Of a stretch of 64,000 nucleotides of DNA, positions 17,728 to 27,046 are shown piece by piece (positions within the stretch are counted from its first letter, which is position 1; every line of letters begins with the position of its first letter). The DNA is from Bacteroidales bacterium SW299. GTDB taxonomy: Bacteria; Bacteroidota; Bacteroidia; Bacteroidales; Bacteroidaceae. The translations under genes were made by a program, and so were the position numbers. Where the stretch lies: contig SDWH01000002.1 in NCBI GenBank assembly GCA_019550975.1, forward strand, positions 186,001 through 250,000, written 5' to 3'. The notes beneath the pieces were generated by a model. The model worked only from the letters and a program-made list of their open reading frames with translations. It ran no database searches and was not told the DNA's origin.

Positions 17728-17735
17728 TATATTTG
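17728..17735 (+). promoter_or_regulatory. Predicted promoter of the DMP19-family gene
   Basis: TATATTTG fits TAnnTTTG, with TTTC at 17704-17707, 20 bp upstream, as a weak -33 element. The start of transcription would be near 17742, just before the palindrome at 17750-17766. The remaining bases of the divergent gap (17514-17804) show nothing else. Confidence 0.5.
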
Positions 17736-17749
17736 CCGTGGATTTCTTT

Positions 17750-17766
17750 ATCTCCAGCCTGGAGAT
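17750..17766. repeat. Perfect 17-bp palindrome ATCTCCAGCCTGGAGAT, related to the 21-bp arrays
   Basis: The two 8-bp half-sites are exact reverse complements around a central C. The sequence is a close variant of the units tandemly repeated at 28598-28681 and 49798-49881. It lies at about +8 to +25 of the predicted DMP19-gene transcript and 38 bp before its ATG, the classic place for a repressor operator or a leader hairpin. Confidence 0.75.
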
Positions 17767-17804
17767 TGAAAATGTATGCCGGCGAATGTTAGTAAAAAAC
17801 GATT

Positions 17805-18332
17805 ATGGAAAAGAACGGAATTGTGATCAGTGACTCGGCCTTGCGCAAAGGGGCGGAGAAAGGGATGGATGCTTTTTTGCAGGTGTTCATCGATGCCTAT
17901 CTGAAGGTTATGGAAGGAGAAGGTTTCGATGCGGAGAAAATGCACAGGCTCAACGGCTGGCAGCATGCGCTGCTGAGCTATCATTTCTTCAGACAGGAAG
18001 TGCTGGAGGGAGGCTTTGTGCAGCTTATACAGAACGGTTTCGGACCTTATATCTATGACAATCCTTTTGCGAAGGCGATGCGTCTGATGGGGCTGAAAGA
18101 GTTTGCGAAAATGATTTACGCCACCAAGGAGATTTATGACGAACATCGGGCCGATCTGGAAAAAGACTGTACGGAAGAGGAGTTTATGGCCATGTACGAA
18201 CAGTATGAGGCGTTCGATGACTTTGAGGACGAGTTTATCAGTGAAGAGGAGGAGATTACGGAACAGATAGCGCGCTACGTAGACGGGCATATTGGAGATT
18301 TTGCGGAGATAAGCCAGGATGACGGCGAATAG
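17805..18332 (+). CDS. DMP19 family protein (DUF4375)
   Basis: A 175-residue acidic, mostly helical protein. The segment LNGWQHALLSYHFFRQEVLEGGFVQLIQN, with FGPYIYDNPFAKAMRLMGL after it, is characteristic of the DMP19-like (DUF4375) family. The C-terminal third is very acidic (DDFEDEFISEEEEITEQI). The name comes from a Neisseria DNA-mimic protein; whether this member mimics DNA is unknown, although the acidity is compatible. It has no signal peptide. It stands alone between a divergent iron-sulfur operon and a NigD-like gene, behind its own promoter and a perfect palindrome. Confidence 0.78.
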   Translation: MEKNGIVISDSALRKGAEKGMDAFLQVFIDAYLKVMEGEGFDAEKMHRLNGWQHALLSYHFFRQEVLEGGFVQLIQNGFGPYIYDNPFAKAMRLMGLKEFAKMIYATKEIYDEHRADLEKDCTEEEFMAMYEQYEAFDDFEDEFISEEEEITEQIARYVDGHIGDFAEISQDDGE

Positions 18333-18439
18333 AGCCGTTTTTTTATGTTAAAAATTCCGGGCGAGTGCAGTGCTTTCGCTTTGTTTGCATTTATTTTATA
18401 AACGATTATCTAAAAACTATAAAAACAGAATTGAAGAAC

Positions 18440-19255
18440 ATGAAAAGATTTAAGTGGGCGGCTCTGGTTGCCGCAATGGTGTCTATGGTGGGGTTTACGT
18501 CGTGTCTGAATAATGACGATGATGGTACGCGTACCACTTGGGGGTATTTCCGTGCTGTGGGGAATTATGGCGCAGTGTATTTTCAAGACATGTATGATTT
18601 CAAATATCAGCCGACAACTTCCCTTATGGATAGTCCGACGTCCGAACTGGCTTTTTTGTATTTTACCTATAACCAGAACGACATTACGCAAGGAGCTACG
18701 AGCATCGACATTACGCTGTTGCAGAATCCGACTTATCTGAAACGTCTTTCTGTCGGCACCACCCTTCCGGATGAGAAAGAAACGGTGTCGTTGGTTGATC
18801 TGAGCAGCGCCAATGGAGGAATTTGGGGCGTAAATGAATTTCTGGTATTGTCACCGACCTATTTGCTGAAATCGGGAACAACTGATGAAAATCTGACTGA
18901 AGAGCTTGCAAACCATCGTCTGGAAGTGTACTATGATGCAAATGAGAACACCAATACAAGCACGCTGACTCTTAATTTGCGGTATACGATAAGTGGGGCG
19001 ACCGCGCCTGAAGAAGGCTCTGATGCAGAACATTGGGCTGATGAATACACGGTTTCTTATACGGACGCCGTATACGTAAGACTTTCAGACGTGATATCTA
19101 AGTATCAGGCAAACAACTCGGGAAACGATCCGGAAAAAATTGTTGTGGAATACGAAGACTACAATGGTTCTGGCAGTGTTCCTACTATGGATCCCGACAA
19201 GAAACTCAGCAGGACTATTTCTTACGATTGGGTTAAGGTTTCGGATGACCAGTGA
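18440..19255 (+). CDS. NigD-like lipoprotein
   Basis: A 271-residue lipoprotein (lipobox GFTSC, then LNNDDDG) resembling the NigD-like family of Bacteroidales, two beta-rich domains of unknown role. The family name comes from a bacteriocin-linked cluster in Prevotella, but most members, like this one, are not near bacteriocin genes. An upstream in-frame ATG at 18365 would add 25 residues ahead of the signal peptide and was rejected. The aromatic C-terminal end, SYDWVKVSDDQ, is family-like. It is followed by a strong terminator and appears monocistronic or co-transcribed with the DMP19-family gene. Confidence 0.7.
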   Translation: MKRFKWAALVAAMVSMVGFTSCLNNDDDGTRTTWGYFRAVGNYGAVYFQDMYDFKYQPTTSLMDSPTSELAFLYFTYNQNDITQGATSIDITLLQNPTYLKRLSVGTTLPDEKETVSLVDLSSANGGIWGVNEFLVLSPTYLLKSGTTDENLTEELANHRLEVYYDANENTNTSTLTLNLRYTISGATAPEEGSDAEHWADEYTVSYTDAVYVRLSDVISKYQANNSGNDPEKIVVEYEDYNGSGSVPTMDPDKKLSRTISYDWVKVSDDQ

Positions 19256-19277
19256 TCCCATTCCAGTGAAAAATCTG

Positions 19278-19344
19278 GAAGCCGCGTCAAACTGAAAAAA
19301 GTTTAAAACTGTGCCGTTTTCAGTTTGATGCGGCTTCTTTTTTC
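19278..19344 (+). terminator. Long-stem terminator after the NigD-like gene
   Basis: Near-perfect arms of about 21 bp start GAAGCCGCGTCAAACTGAAA and return as TTTCAGTTTGATGCGGCTTC with one mismatch, followed by a T-run. The loop is about 19 nt. Confidence 0.9.
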
Positions 19345-19364
19345 TTGGAAAGAATACTTTTTTA

Positions 19365-19372
19365 TACCTTTG
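19365..19372 (+). promoter_or_regulatory. Predicted promoter of the yip1-smpB-metH-ung operon
   Basis: TACCTTTG fully matches TAnnTTTG, with TTCTTG about 17 bp upstream. The transcript would start near 19379, about 39 nt before the first ATG. Confidence 0.6.
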
Positions 19373-19417
19373 TAGTTCATTTCTTGTTTGACCGATTGAA
19401 AACGAAAGATATAGAAC

Positions 19418-19987
19418 ATGGATTATAAGGATTTGTTCAGAAAAATAGCATTGCTGCTTTCGAATCCCTCCAGATTTTGGGGCGAAACAGACGGCATGTG
19501 CAGCCGGAATGTACAGATGGATTTCGTGTATCCGCTGATCGGCCTGTGTGGGCTGGCAGAGTTTGCCGGCACATTCATCCATTATGACGGTGCTGCCGGC
19601 GAACTTTTCCAGTGGGCGCTGATGCGCTGCTGTGCCGTGGCCGTTGCTTTGTTCGGAGGCTTTTTTCTGGCTGCCTACCTGGTGGAAAGAATTTGCGGTC
19701 GATGGATGCCGAAGAATGTTTCCAGGAGCGACATTCAGACTTTTGTGGGCTATTCCATGGTTGTGATTTTTGTGCTCGACATTGTGTGCAGCTTTTATTC
19801 GATCCTGATCTTGCAGTGGATTCTGCAGCTTTATACGATTCTGATCGTGTTTGAAGGCGCGAGAAGGTTCTTGAAGGTGGACGAGGAAAAACTTACGCTT
19901 TATACGGTGGCAGCTTCTGTTGTCATCTTGCTTTCTCCTGCCTTGATTGAATTTATATTTAACAAACTGACTGTAATACTGAACTGA
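19418..19987 (+). CDS. Yip1-domain integral membrane protein
   Basis: A 189-residue inner-membrane protein. An amphipathic N-terminus ([19 protein letters not shown], the typical opening of Yip1-domain proteins) is followed by about five hydrophobic segments. The hydrophobic C-terminus ends [13 protein letters not shown]. The molecular function of bacterial Yip1-domain proteins is not established. Its stop overlaps the smpB start in a TGATG junction, so it is translationally coupled to smpB and heads the operon smpB-metH-ung. Confidence 0.75.
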   Translation: MDYKDLFRKIALLLSNPSRFWGETDGMCSRNVQMDFVYPLIGLCGLAEFAGTFIHYDGAAGELFQWALMRCCAVAVALFGGFFLAAYLVERICGRWMPKNVSRSDIQTFVGYSMVVIFVLDIVCSFYSILILQWILQLYTILIVFEGARRFLKVDEEKLTLYTVAASVVILLSPALIEFIFNKLTVILN

Positions 19988-20448
19988 TGAAAGAGAAGAC
20001 GAACAATAATGTCAATATAAAGAATAAGCGTGCATCGTTCGACTACGAATTTATTGACACCTATACGGCGGGCATTGTTCTGACGGGTACTGAAATCAAA
20101 TCCATCCGTCAGGGAAAGGCAAGCCTGGTGGATACCTACTGCTTTTTCTCAAAAGGAGAACTGTGGGTGAAGAACATGCACATAGCCGAGTATTTCTACG
20201 GCTCGTACAATAATCATCTGGCCCGCCGTGACCGCAAGCTTCTCCTCACAAAGAAGGAACTCCGAAAGCTGGAACGCACCTCGGCTGAACCCGGATTTAC
20301 CATTGTGCCTGCACGTCTGTATATCAACGAGAAGGGACTGGCAAAGGTGGTTGTCGCATTGGCCAAAGGTAAAAAGCAGTACGACAAGCGGCAAACGTTG
20401 AAAGAGAGAGAAGACAAGCGGATGATGGACCGTATGTTCAAACGTTGA
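19987..20448 (+). CDS. smpB: SsrA-binding protein SmpB
   Basis: A 153-residue SmpB of standard length. It binds tmRNA and brings it to stalled ribosomes for trans-translation. Diagnostic motifs are [32 protein letters not shown] and the basic C-terminal tail [16 protein letters not shown], which enters the empty mRNA channel. It is cytoplasmic. It overlaps the upstream Yip1 gene by one base and is followed by metH after 33 bp. The tmRNA gene itself is not in this window. Confidence 0.97.
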   Translation: MKEKTNNNVNIKNKRASFDYEFIDTYTAGIVLTGTEIKSIRQGKASLVDTYCFFSKGELWVKNMHIAEYFYGSYNNHLARRDRKLLLTKKELRKLERTSAEPGFTIVPARLYINEKGLAKVVVALAKGKKQYDKRQTLKEREDKRMMDRMFKR

Positions 20449-20481
20449 CCGGGATTTTCTTCTTCCAAAACATACAGAAAT

Positions 20482-23232
20482 ATGCCAACAATACAGGAAC
20501 AGATAAACGGACGCATACTGGTGCTCGACGGGGCAATGGGCACAATGATTCAGCGGTATAACTTGTCGGAAGCGGATTTCCGTGGAGAACGTTTCAAAGA
20601 TGTGCCGGGAATGATGAAAGGAAACAATGACTTGCTCTGCCTCACTCGCCCTGACATAATAGAAGAAATTCATCGCAAGTATCTGGAAGCGGGGGCGGAT
20701 ATCATCGAGACGAACACGTTTAATGCCACTTCGGTGTCTATGTCGGATTATCACACGGAAAACTGCTGCCGTGAAATCAATCTGGAGGCTGCGCGTCTGG
20801 CACGCCGTGTGGCGGATGAATATACTGCCCGCACGCCCGGCAAACCCCGTTTTGTCGCTGGTGCGGTCGGACCTACCAACAAGACTTGTTCTATGAGTCC
20901 GGATGTGAACAATCCGGCTTTCCGCGCCTTGACTTTCGACGTACTGCAAGCGGCTTATCGCGAACAGATGGAGGCTTTGCTTGAAGGCGGGGTGGATGCA
21001 ATTCTGATTGAAACTATATTTGATACGCTGAATGCGAAAGCCGCTATTGCTGCGGCCGAATCAGCGATGCAGAAAACGGCGCGGAAGGTTCCGCTGATGC
21101 TTTCCGTCACGGTTTCGGATACGGGCGGAAGAACGCTGTCCGGCCAGACGCTTGATGCGTTTTTGGCTTCCGTACAGCATGCCGGCATTTTTTCTGTCGG
21201 TCTGAACTGTTCGTTCGGAGCCCGGCAGCTGAAGCCGTTCCTGGAGCAGCTGGCACGCCGCGCTCCTTATTATATCAGCGCTTACCCCAATGCGGGTCTC
21301 CCCAATTCGTTGGGCGAGTACGACCAGACTCCCGAAGAAATGGCCGCAGAGATAAAGGAATATATAGATGAAGGGCTGGTGAACATCGTAGGGGGGTGCT
21401 GCGGTACGACGGAAAAATATATTGCGGCCTATCAGCCGCTGGTGCGTGGAGCACGTCCGCATGTTCCGGTTCCCAAGCCGGAAACCTTGTGGCTTTCGGG
21501 GCTTGAATTGCTGGACGTTACTCCTGAAATCAATTTTGTGAATGTGGGCGAGCGTTGCAATGTGGCAGGTTCGCGCAAGTTTCTCCGGCTGGTCAACGAA
21601 AAAAAATACGATGAAGCTCTTGCCATCGCACGCAAGCAAGTGGAAGACGGAGCGCAGATTCTGGATGTGAACATGGATGACGGCTTGCTGGATGCAGTTG
21701 CCGAGATGACAAACTTTCTCAATCTGATGGCTTCTGAACCGGATGTGGCTCGTGTGCCTGTGATGATTGATTCGTCTAAGTGGGAAGTGATCCGGGCTGG
21801 GCTGAAGTGCGTGCAGGGAAAGTGTGTGGTCAATTCCATTTCGCTGAAAGAGGGTGAAGAAACATTTCTGGAACATGCCCGCGAAATCAGGCGGATGGGA
21901 GCGGCTGTGGTAGTCATGGCTTTTGATGAACGGGGGCAGGCAGATACGTTTGAGCGTAAGATTGAAGTTTGCGAACGGGCTTACCGCCTGTTGGTCGGTA
22001 AGTTGGATTTCAATCCGGTTGACATCATTTTCGACCCGAATGTCTTGGCTGTTGCTACAGGCATTGAAGAGCACAGCAATTACGCGGTTGACTTTATCAA
22101 GGCGGCCGGATGGATACGCAGGCATTTGCCCGGAGCGCATGTCAGCGGAGGGGTGAGCAATCTCTCGTTTTCTTTCCGGGGCAACAATTACATCCGTGAG
22201 GCTATGCATGCAGTGTTTCTTTATCATGCTATCCGCGAAGGCATGGATATGGGAATAGTCAATCCGGGTACCTCTGTACTCTATACGGATATTCCGGCTG
22301 ATGTGCTGGAGCGTATTGAAGATGTGGTGCTGAATCGCCGCTCCGATGCGGCCGAGCGTCTGGTGGAGGTTGCCGAGCGGCTGAAAGCGGAGAGGGACGA
22401 AGCGGGAAGCGCAGGTGCACAGACCCATCAGGCATGGAGGGAAGACACCGGAGTTGAAGAACGTCTGCAATATGCCTTGGTCAAAGGTATCGGTGATTAT
22501 CTGGAAGAGGATCTTGATGAGGCGCTGGCAAAGTATCCGAATGCGGTAAGTATCATCGAAGGACCGCTGATGGATGGCATGAACAGGGTAGGCGAACTGT
22601 TCGGTTCCGGCAAAATGTTTTTGCCGCAGGTAGTAAAGACAGCCCGCACGATGAAAAAAGCCGTGGCCTTTCTTCAGCCTTATATTGAGGCGGAAAAGCA
22701 GGAAGGTGCCCGAAAGGCAGGAAAGGTGCTGCTGGCAACGGTGAAAGGGGACGTGCATGATATCGGAAAGAATATTGTATCGGTTGTGATGGCCTGCAAT
22801 AATTATGAAATTGTTGATTTGGGTGTGATGGTGCCGGCAGAAAAGATTGTGGAAACGGCAATCCGTGAGCGGGTGGACATTGTGGGGTTGAGCGGATTGA
22901 TTACTCCGTCGCTTGAAGAAATGGTGCATGTAGTGGGTGAGATGCAGCGTGCAGGTCTGCATATTCCGGTAATGATCGGAGGGGCTACGACTTCCAAGCT
23001 GCATACGGCCTTGAAGATTGATCCTGCTTATGGCGGTACGGTCGTTTATTTGAAAGATGCCTCTCAGAATGCACCCGTTGCGGCGCGTTTGCTGAATCCG
23101 GATACGGCAAAACATTTTGCGGAAGAGCTTGCGGCTGAATATGAGCGTCTGCGCGAAAGTAACCGTATGAAAACGGTAAGTACCGTTTCGTTGGAAGAGG
23201 CGCAGAAAAACCGGCTGAATCTTTGGGACTGA
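20482..23232 (+). CDS. metH: Cobalamin-dependent methionine synthase MetH lacking the C-terminal activation domain
   Basis: A 916-residue MetH that transfers methyl from methyltetrahydrofolate through cobalamin to homocysteine. The homocysteine domain (about 1-330) carries zinc ligands Cys243 (NCSFGARQ) and Cys306/Cys307 ([10 protein letters not shown]). The folate domain (about 345-620) includes [14 protein letters not shown]. The cap and B12 domains (about 650-900) hold DVHDIGKN, in which His759 is the cobalt ligand. The protein ends RLNLWD right after the B12 domain, about 300 residues short of Escherichia coli MetH, so the S-adenosylmethionine-binding reactivation domain is absent. No stop or frameshift remnant is visible downstream, so this is a natural short form. 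It needs cobalamin, which the 28.8-33.4 kb locus would help supply. Confidence 0.96.
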   Translation: MPTIQEQINGRILVLDGAMGTMIQRYNLSEADFRGERFKDVPGMMKGNNDLLCLTRPDIIEEIHRKYLEAGADIIETNTFNATSVSMSDYHTENCCREINLEAARLARRVADEYTARTPGKPRFVAGAVGPTNKTCSMSPDVNNPAFRALTFDVLQAAYREQMEALLEGGVDAILIETIFDTLNAKAAIAAAESAMQKTARKVPLMLSVTVSDTGGRTLSGQTLDAFLASVQHAGIFSVGLNCSFGARQLKPFLEQLARRAPYYISAYPNAGLPNSLGEYDQTPEEMAAEIKEYIDEGLVNIVGGCCGTTEKYIAAYQPLVRGARPHVPVPKPETLWLSGLELLDVTPEINFVNVGERCNVAGSRKFLRLVNEKKYDEALAIARKQVEDGAQILDVNMDDGLLDAVAEMTNFLNLMASEPDVARVPVMIDSSKWEVIRAGLKCVQGKCVVNSISLKEGEETFLEHAREIRRMGAAVVVMAFDERGQADTFERKIEVCERAYRLLVGKLDFNPVDIIFDPNVLAVATGIEEHSNYAVDFIKAAGWIRRHLPGAHVSGGVSNLSFSFRGNNYIREAMHAVFLYHAIREGMDMGIVNPGTSVLYTDIPADVLERIEDVVLNRRSDAAERLVEVAERLKAERDEAGSAGAQTHQAWREDTGVEERLQYALVKGIGDYLEEDLDEALAKYPNAVSIIEGPLMDGMNRVGELFGSGKMFLPQVVKTARTMKKAVAFLQPYIEAEKQEGARKAGKVLLATVKGDVHDIGKNIVSVVMACNNYEIVDLGVMVPAEKIVETAIRERVDIVGLSGLITPSLEEMVHVVGEMQRAGLHIPVMIGGATTSKLHTALKIDPAYGGTVVYLKDASQNAPVAARLLNPDTAKHFAEELAAEYERLRESNRMKTVSTVSLEEAQKNRLNLWD

Positions 23233-23253
23233 AACTTTTAATACTGGCAGTAT

Positions 23254-23916
23254 ATGAATGTACAAATCGAAGAAGGATGGAAACGGGTTTTGGCTCCGGA
23301 ATTTGAAAAGCCTTATTTTAAAGAGTTGACCGATTTTGTCAGGCAGGAATATCGTGCCACCACAGTATATCCCCCGGGACGGCTGATATTCAATGCGTTC
23401 AATCTTTGCCCTTTCAACAAGGTGAAGGTCGTGATTATCGGTCAGGATCCGTATCATGGGCCGGGACAGGCTCATGGATTGTGCTTTTCGGTGAATGATG
23501 GCATTCCTTTCCCTCCTTCGTTGCAGAATATATTCAAAGAAATTCATGACGATTTGGGTATGCCGATTCCTGCGAGCGGGAACTTGACAAGATGGGCAGA
23601 GCAAGGGGTGCTTTTGCTGAACGCTACCTTAACAGTGCGTGCCCATCAGGCTGGCTCTCATCAGGGGAAAGGCTGGGAGATTTTTACCGATGCGGTAATT
23701 CGTGTGCTCGCTGAAAGCCGTGAGCATCTTGTTTTCATCTTATGGGGATCATACGCTCAGAAAAAAGGTGCCTTTATCGACCGGCAAAGGCATCTTGTAC
23801 TGACATCTGTACATCCTTCTCCCTTGTCGGCCTATCACGGTTTCTTTGGAAACAGGCACTTCAGCCGGACCAATGCTTATCTTGTGGAGAACGGAGAAAC
23901 TCCGATACAGTGGTAA
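23254..23916 (+). CDS. ung: Uracil-DNA glycosylase (family 1)
   Basis: A 220-residue family-1 uracil-DNA glycosylase that removes uracil from DNA in base-excision repair. The catalytic motif is [18 protein letters not shown] (about residues 63-80), whose Asp activates water. The leucine/minor-groove loop motif is [21 protein letters not shown], with the catalytic His. Length is typical. It lies 21 bp after metH and ends the operon before a convergent terminator. Confidence 0.97.
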   Translation: MNVQIEEGWKRVLAPEFEKPYFKELTDFVRQEYRATTVYPPGRLIFNAFNLCPFNKVKVVIIGQDPYHGPGQAHGLCFSVNDGIPFPPSLQNIFKEIHDDLGMPIPASGNLTRWAEQGVLLLNATLTVRAHQAGSHQGKGWEIFTDAVIRVLAESREHLVFILWGSYAQKKGAFIDRQRHLVLTSVHPSPLSAYHGFFGNRHFSRTNAYLVENGETPIQW

Positions 23917-23950
23917 GTCCGGAAGCAGACTGGAGCAAGAACAGAAATTC

Positions 23951-24015
23951 AAATGCAGAAACACAAGGCTGCAAAACGCTGTTTGTGACCTTGTGTTTCT
24001 GCATTCTGTTTGTTT
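23951..24015. terminator. Bidirectional terminator between ung and asnA
   Basis: Perfect arms AATGCAGAAACACAAGG and CCTTGTGTTTCTGCATT are followed by CTGTTTGTTTG on the plus strand and by T-containing sequence on the minus strand. It separates the convergent ung and asnA genes. Confidence 0.8.
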
Positions 24016-24050
24016 GTCGGTTTTTTTCTATTTTGCGGTATAATGTGTTG

Positions 24051-25091
24051 TTAGATCAGCTGCATGCCCAGTTTTTCACATTCTTTGCGCATATCTTCCG
24101 GCCATATGCTTGCCTGGATTTCTCCGATATGTCCTTTTTTGAGATAGAGCATGCAGAGGCGTGACTGTCCGATACCTCCTCCGATTGTGAGAGGCAGCGT
24201 TCCTTCCAGCAGGCGTCGGTGGAAATACAGCTTGGTGCGTTCTTCTTTTCCGGCCAGTTCCAGCTGCTTCAGCATTGCTTCCTTGTCTACGCGTATACCC
24301 ATTGATGAGATTTCAAAGGCACGTCCCAATACGCTGTTCCATACCATCAGGTCACCGTTCAGTCCCGGCAGGCCGGTCTTGGGATCGATCGTAGTATAAT
24401 CGTCATAATCCGGAGCGCGCAGGTCGTGCGGTTGTCCGTTGCTCAGCTTGCAGCCGATACCGATGATAAACACGGCACCGTAACGTTCGGTAATGAGGTT
24501 TTCACGTTCTTTGGCCGTTTTGTCGGGGTACATCTGCAGCAAGTCTTCTGCATGGATGAAATGCACGTCATGTGCAAGGAAAGGAGTGATTTGCGGATAC
24601 ATTTCACAGATCATGTATTCGGTGCGCCGCATGGCAGCATAGATGCGAGTGACAATGCTTTTCAAGAATTCAACAGTGCGTTGTTCGGGAGTGATTACTC
24701 GTTCCCAGTCCCACTGGTCAACATAGAGCGAATGGATGTTTCCGAGCTCTTCATCTGCCCGTATCGCATTCATGTCCGTGTATATGCCGTATCCCGGTTC
24801 GATTTTATAATCGGCCAGTGTCAGCCGTTTCCATTTTGCAAGCGAGTGCACTACTTCAGCTTCCTTATCTCCCAAGTCTTTGATGGGGAAAGTAACAGGG
24901 CGTTCCGTTCCGCTGAGGTCATCGTTGATGCCCATTCCTTTCAGTACGAAAAGCGGTGCCGTTACACGGCGCAGGCGGAGTTCGGATGACAGGTTCTGCT
25001 GGAAAAACTCCTTTATTTGTTTAATGCCCAGCTCGGTTTGTTTCATGTCGAGCAATGGCTTGTAGTTCGCAGGTTTTATAAGATAGCTCAT
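24051..25091 (-). CDS. asnA: Aspartate-ammonia ligase (asparagine synthetase A)
   Basis: A 346-residue ammonia-dependent asparagine synthetase, making Asn from Asp, ATP and NH3 in the cytoplasm. Recognisable class-II-synthetase-like motifs are SSELRLRRVTAPLFV near the N-terminus, LYVDQWDWERVI in the middle, and GGGIGQSRLCMLYL near the C-terminus. The ATG at 25091 gives the family N-terminus MSYLIKPANYKPLLD. An upstream in-frame ATG at 25157 adds 22 unrelated residues and was rejected. It is monocistronic with its own predicted promoter. Confidence 0.97.
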   Translation of the reverse strand: MSYLIKPANYKPLLDMKQTELGIKQIKEFFQQNLSSELRLRRVTAPLFVLKGMGINDDLSGTERPVTFPIKDLGDKEAEVVHSLAKWKRLTLADYKIEPGYGIYTDMNAIRADEELGNIHSLYVDQWDWERVITPEQRTVEFLKSIVTRIYAAMRRTEYMICEMYPQITPFLAHDVHFIHAEDLLQMYPDKTAKERENLITERYGAVFIIGIGCKLSNGQPHDLRAPDYDDYTTIDPKTGLPGLNGDLMVWNSVLGRAFEISSMGIRVDKEAMLKQLELAGKEERTKLYFHRRLLEGTLPLTIGGGIGQSRLCMLYLKKGHIGEIQASIWPEDMRKECEKLGMQLI

Positions 25092-25127
25092 ACTTCGGTT
25101 TGTTTTGTTATTATTGTATATGTTTGG

Positions 25128-25135
25128 CAAAGATA
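25128..25135 (-). promoter_or_regulatory. Predicted promoter of asnA
   Basis: On the minus strand TATCTTTG is a full -7 match. ATTG, three of four for TTTG, lies exactly 19 bp upstream (25155-25158). The transcript would start near 25121, about 30 nt before the ATG. Confidence 0.65.
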
Positions 25136-25276
25136 GCCTTATTTTGTAAATGTGCAATATGTTTCTTTGGAAAACTTGTCAAAATGATTGTTCTTCTGCT
25201 GTGATAGCGTTATTTTGAAAAGCGTTTGTTGTCTGCTTTTATTTCATGGATTGCTGTTGCCCATAGGGCAGATGCG

Positions 25277-25320
25277 CAAAAAAATAGCCTGCCGTTCTCA
25301 CTTGACAGACGGCAGGCCTT
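25277..25320 (-). terminator. Terminator of the rmlB transcript
   Basis: Arms AGCCTGCCGT and ACGGCAGGCC form a GC-rich stem. Read on the minus strand it is followed by TATTTTTTT. It starts 29 bp beyond the rmlB stop. Confidence 0.85.
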
Positions 25321-25348
25321 GATTCATTTTTTTTACCGAAAAGCAGGC

Positions 25349-26488
25349 TTATCGGTTCTTGTACATATTTTCGTAGTAATTCTGATAGTCACCGCTCGTT
25401 ACGTTCTTCACCCATTCCTGATTGTCCAGATACCATCTGATTGTCTTTACGATTCCGTCTTCGAATTTGGTTTCGGGATACCAGCCCAATTCATTCTTGA
25501 TTTTTGTCGGGTCGATGGCATAACGCTGGTCATGCCCCAAGCGGTCTTTTACAAATGTAATCAGCGAATCGTTGATCCAATCGATATTGATTTGTCCGTC
25601 GGAGCCGATTTCTTTTTTCTTGAGTACAGAACGGTATGCCGGCTCTTCTGTCATCAGACGATGGATGGTGGCGATTGTCAGTTTGACGATTTCTATATTT
25701 TGTTTTTCGTTGTGTCCTCCCACGTTGTATATCTCCCCGTTGCGTCCGTGCTGGATTACCATGTCGATGGCTTTGCAGTGGTCTTCGACATACAGCCAGT
25801 CGCGGACATTGGTCCCGTTGCCATAAACCGGAAGACGTTTTCCCTCGAGAATGTTCTTGATTATCAGCGGTATCAGTTTTTCAGGGAAATGGTAAGGGCC
25901 GTAGTTGTTTGAGCAGCGTGTAATGGTGACCGGCATCTTATAGGTGTCGCGATAAGCCATTACGATAAGGTCGGCGCTGGCTTTTGAGGCGCTGTACGGG
26001 CTGTGCGGGCAGATTGGAGTTTCTTCAGTGAAATATCCTTCATCTCCCAGCGAGCCATAGACTTCATCCGTTGAAACCTGATGATAGCGCACACCCTTTC
26101 TCCATGTGGGATAGCCATATTCATCCTTGCCTGTCACCCACGCACGGCGGGCTGCGTCAAGCAGGTTTTGAGTGCCGAGAATGTTGGTCTGCAAGAACAG
26201 TTGCGGATTTTCTATGCTGCGGTCAACGTGGCTTTCTGCTGCAAAGTTCACGATGTAGTCAAACTTGTATTCGGCAAACAGCTGGTCGGCCAGATTGCGG
26301 TCGCAGATATTCCCTTTGACGAAATAACAGCGTTCGTTGTCAATGTCATCGGCAATTGTTCCCAGATTGCCGGCATAAGTCAATGCATCAAGAACCACCA
26401 CTTTTATGTCATCGTATTTTGCCAGGATGTATTTGATATAGTTGGCACCGATGAATCCGGCCGCTCCTGTTACAAGATAAGTTTTCAT
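25349..26488 (-). CDS. rmlB: dTDP-glucose 4,6-dehydratase
   Basis: A 379-residue extended short-chain dehydrogenase that converts dTDP-glucose to dTDP-4-keto-6-deoxyglucose in dTDP-rhamnose synthesis. Evidence includes the NAD-binding GAAGFIGANYIKYIL at the N-terminus, STDEVYG with the catalytic Asp-Glu pair, YSASKASAD with the catalytic Tyr and Lys, and TNVRDWLYVEDHCKAI. It is slightly longer than the common 350-360. It lies 60 bp downstream of the phosphodiesterase gene on the same strand. The other rhamnose genes (rmlA, rmlC, rmlD) are not in the window. Confidence 0.93.
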   Translation of the reverse strand: MKTYLVTGAAGFIGANYIKYILAKYDDIKVVVLDALTYAGNLGTIADDIDNERCYFVKGNICDRNLADQLFAEYKFDYIVNFAAESHVDRSIENPQLFLQTNILGTQNLLDAARRAWVTGKDEYGYPTWRKGVRYHQVSTDEVYGSLGDEGYFTEETPICPHSPYSASKASADLIVMAYRDTYKMPVTITRCSNNYGPYHFPEKLIPLIIKNILEGKRLPVYGNGTNVRDWLYVEDHCKAIDMVIQHGRNGEIYNVGGHNEKQNIEIVKLTIATIHRLMTEEPAYRSVLKKKEIGSDGQINIDWINDSLITFVKDRLGHDQRYAIDPTKIKNELGWYPETKFEDGIVKTIRWYLDNQEWVKNVTSGDYQNYYENMYKNR

Positions 26489-26548
26489 AATTTGGTCTTT
26501 AATTTATCGCCGCAAATTTCGGAAAGTTTTTTGAAAGTGACAAGTTTT

Positions 26549-27046
26549 TTATCTTTTATCATTCAGTTCGATGACTTCCATATCTGAGAAATTTCCGTTG
26601 TCAACGGTGAAACGAACCAATGTTCTTGCCTTATGGAACCCATAGATGCCCGCCGCTCCCGGATTGATGTGCAGCAGTCCGAGCGTCTTGTCAAATTTTA
26701 CTTTCAGAATGTGCGAGTGTCCGCTTATGAACAGTTTGGGCGGGTTGGCGAAGATTTGCTTGCGTATTGAGGGGTCGTATTTTCCAGGATAGCCTCCGAT
26801 GTGCTTCATCAGCACGCTGGCTCCATCTACGGTGAACTGAGCTGTTTCGGGATATCGGACACGTATGTCCTGTCCGTCAATGTTGCCGTATACGGCGCGT
26901 AGCGGACGGAAGGCCGCAAGGCGTTCGGCGATTTCAAGCGAACCGATGTCGCCTGCGTGCCAGATTTCGTTGCAGCTGTCAAAATATTTCAGATAGCGTT
27001 CGTCCCAATAGCCGTGGGTGTCGGATAAGAGTCCTATTCTTGTCAT
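26549..27046 (-). CDS. YfcE/MJ0936-type metallophosphoesterase
   Basis: A 165-residue calcineurin-like phosphoesterase. Metal-binding motifs are LLSDTHG at the N-terminus, HAGDIGS, YGNIDG and ISGHSHI, the full set for a small two-metal phosphodiesterase of the YfcE group. It is a cytoplasmic enzyme; physiological substrates of this group are unclear. The gene starts 4 bp inside the end of the upstream antiporter gene, so the two are translationally coupled. Confidence 0.9.
   Translation of the reverse strand: MTRIGLLSDTHGYWDERYLKYFDSCNEIWHAGDIGSLEIAERLAAFRPLRAVYGNIDGQDIRVRYPETAQFTVDGASVLMKHIGGYPGKYDPSIRKQIFANPPKLFISGHSHILKVKFDKTLGLLHINPGAAGIYGFHKARTLVRFTVDNGNFSDMEVIELNDKR

Noticed and set aside
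21061-23604. 847-codon open frame on the minus strand
   Set aside because: It is antisense to metH and ung, both with full sets of catalytic motifs. Its translation is rich in His, Arg and Gln and has no domain. It is a shadow of high-G+C codon structure.
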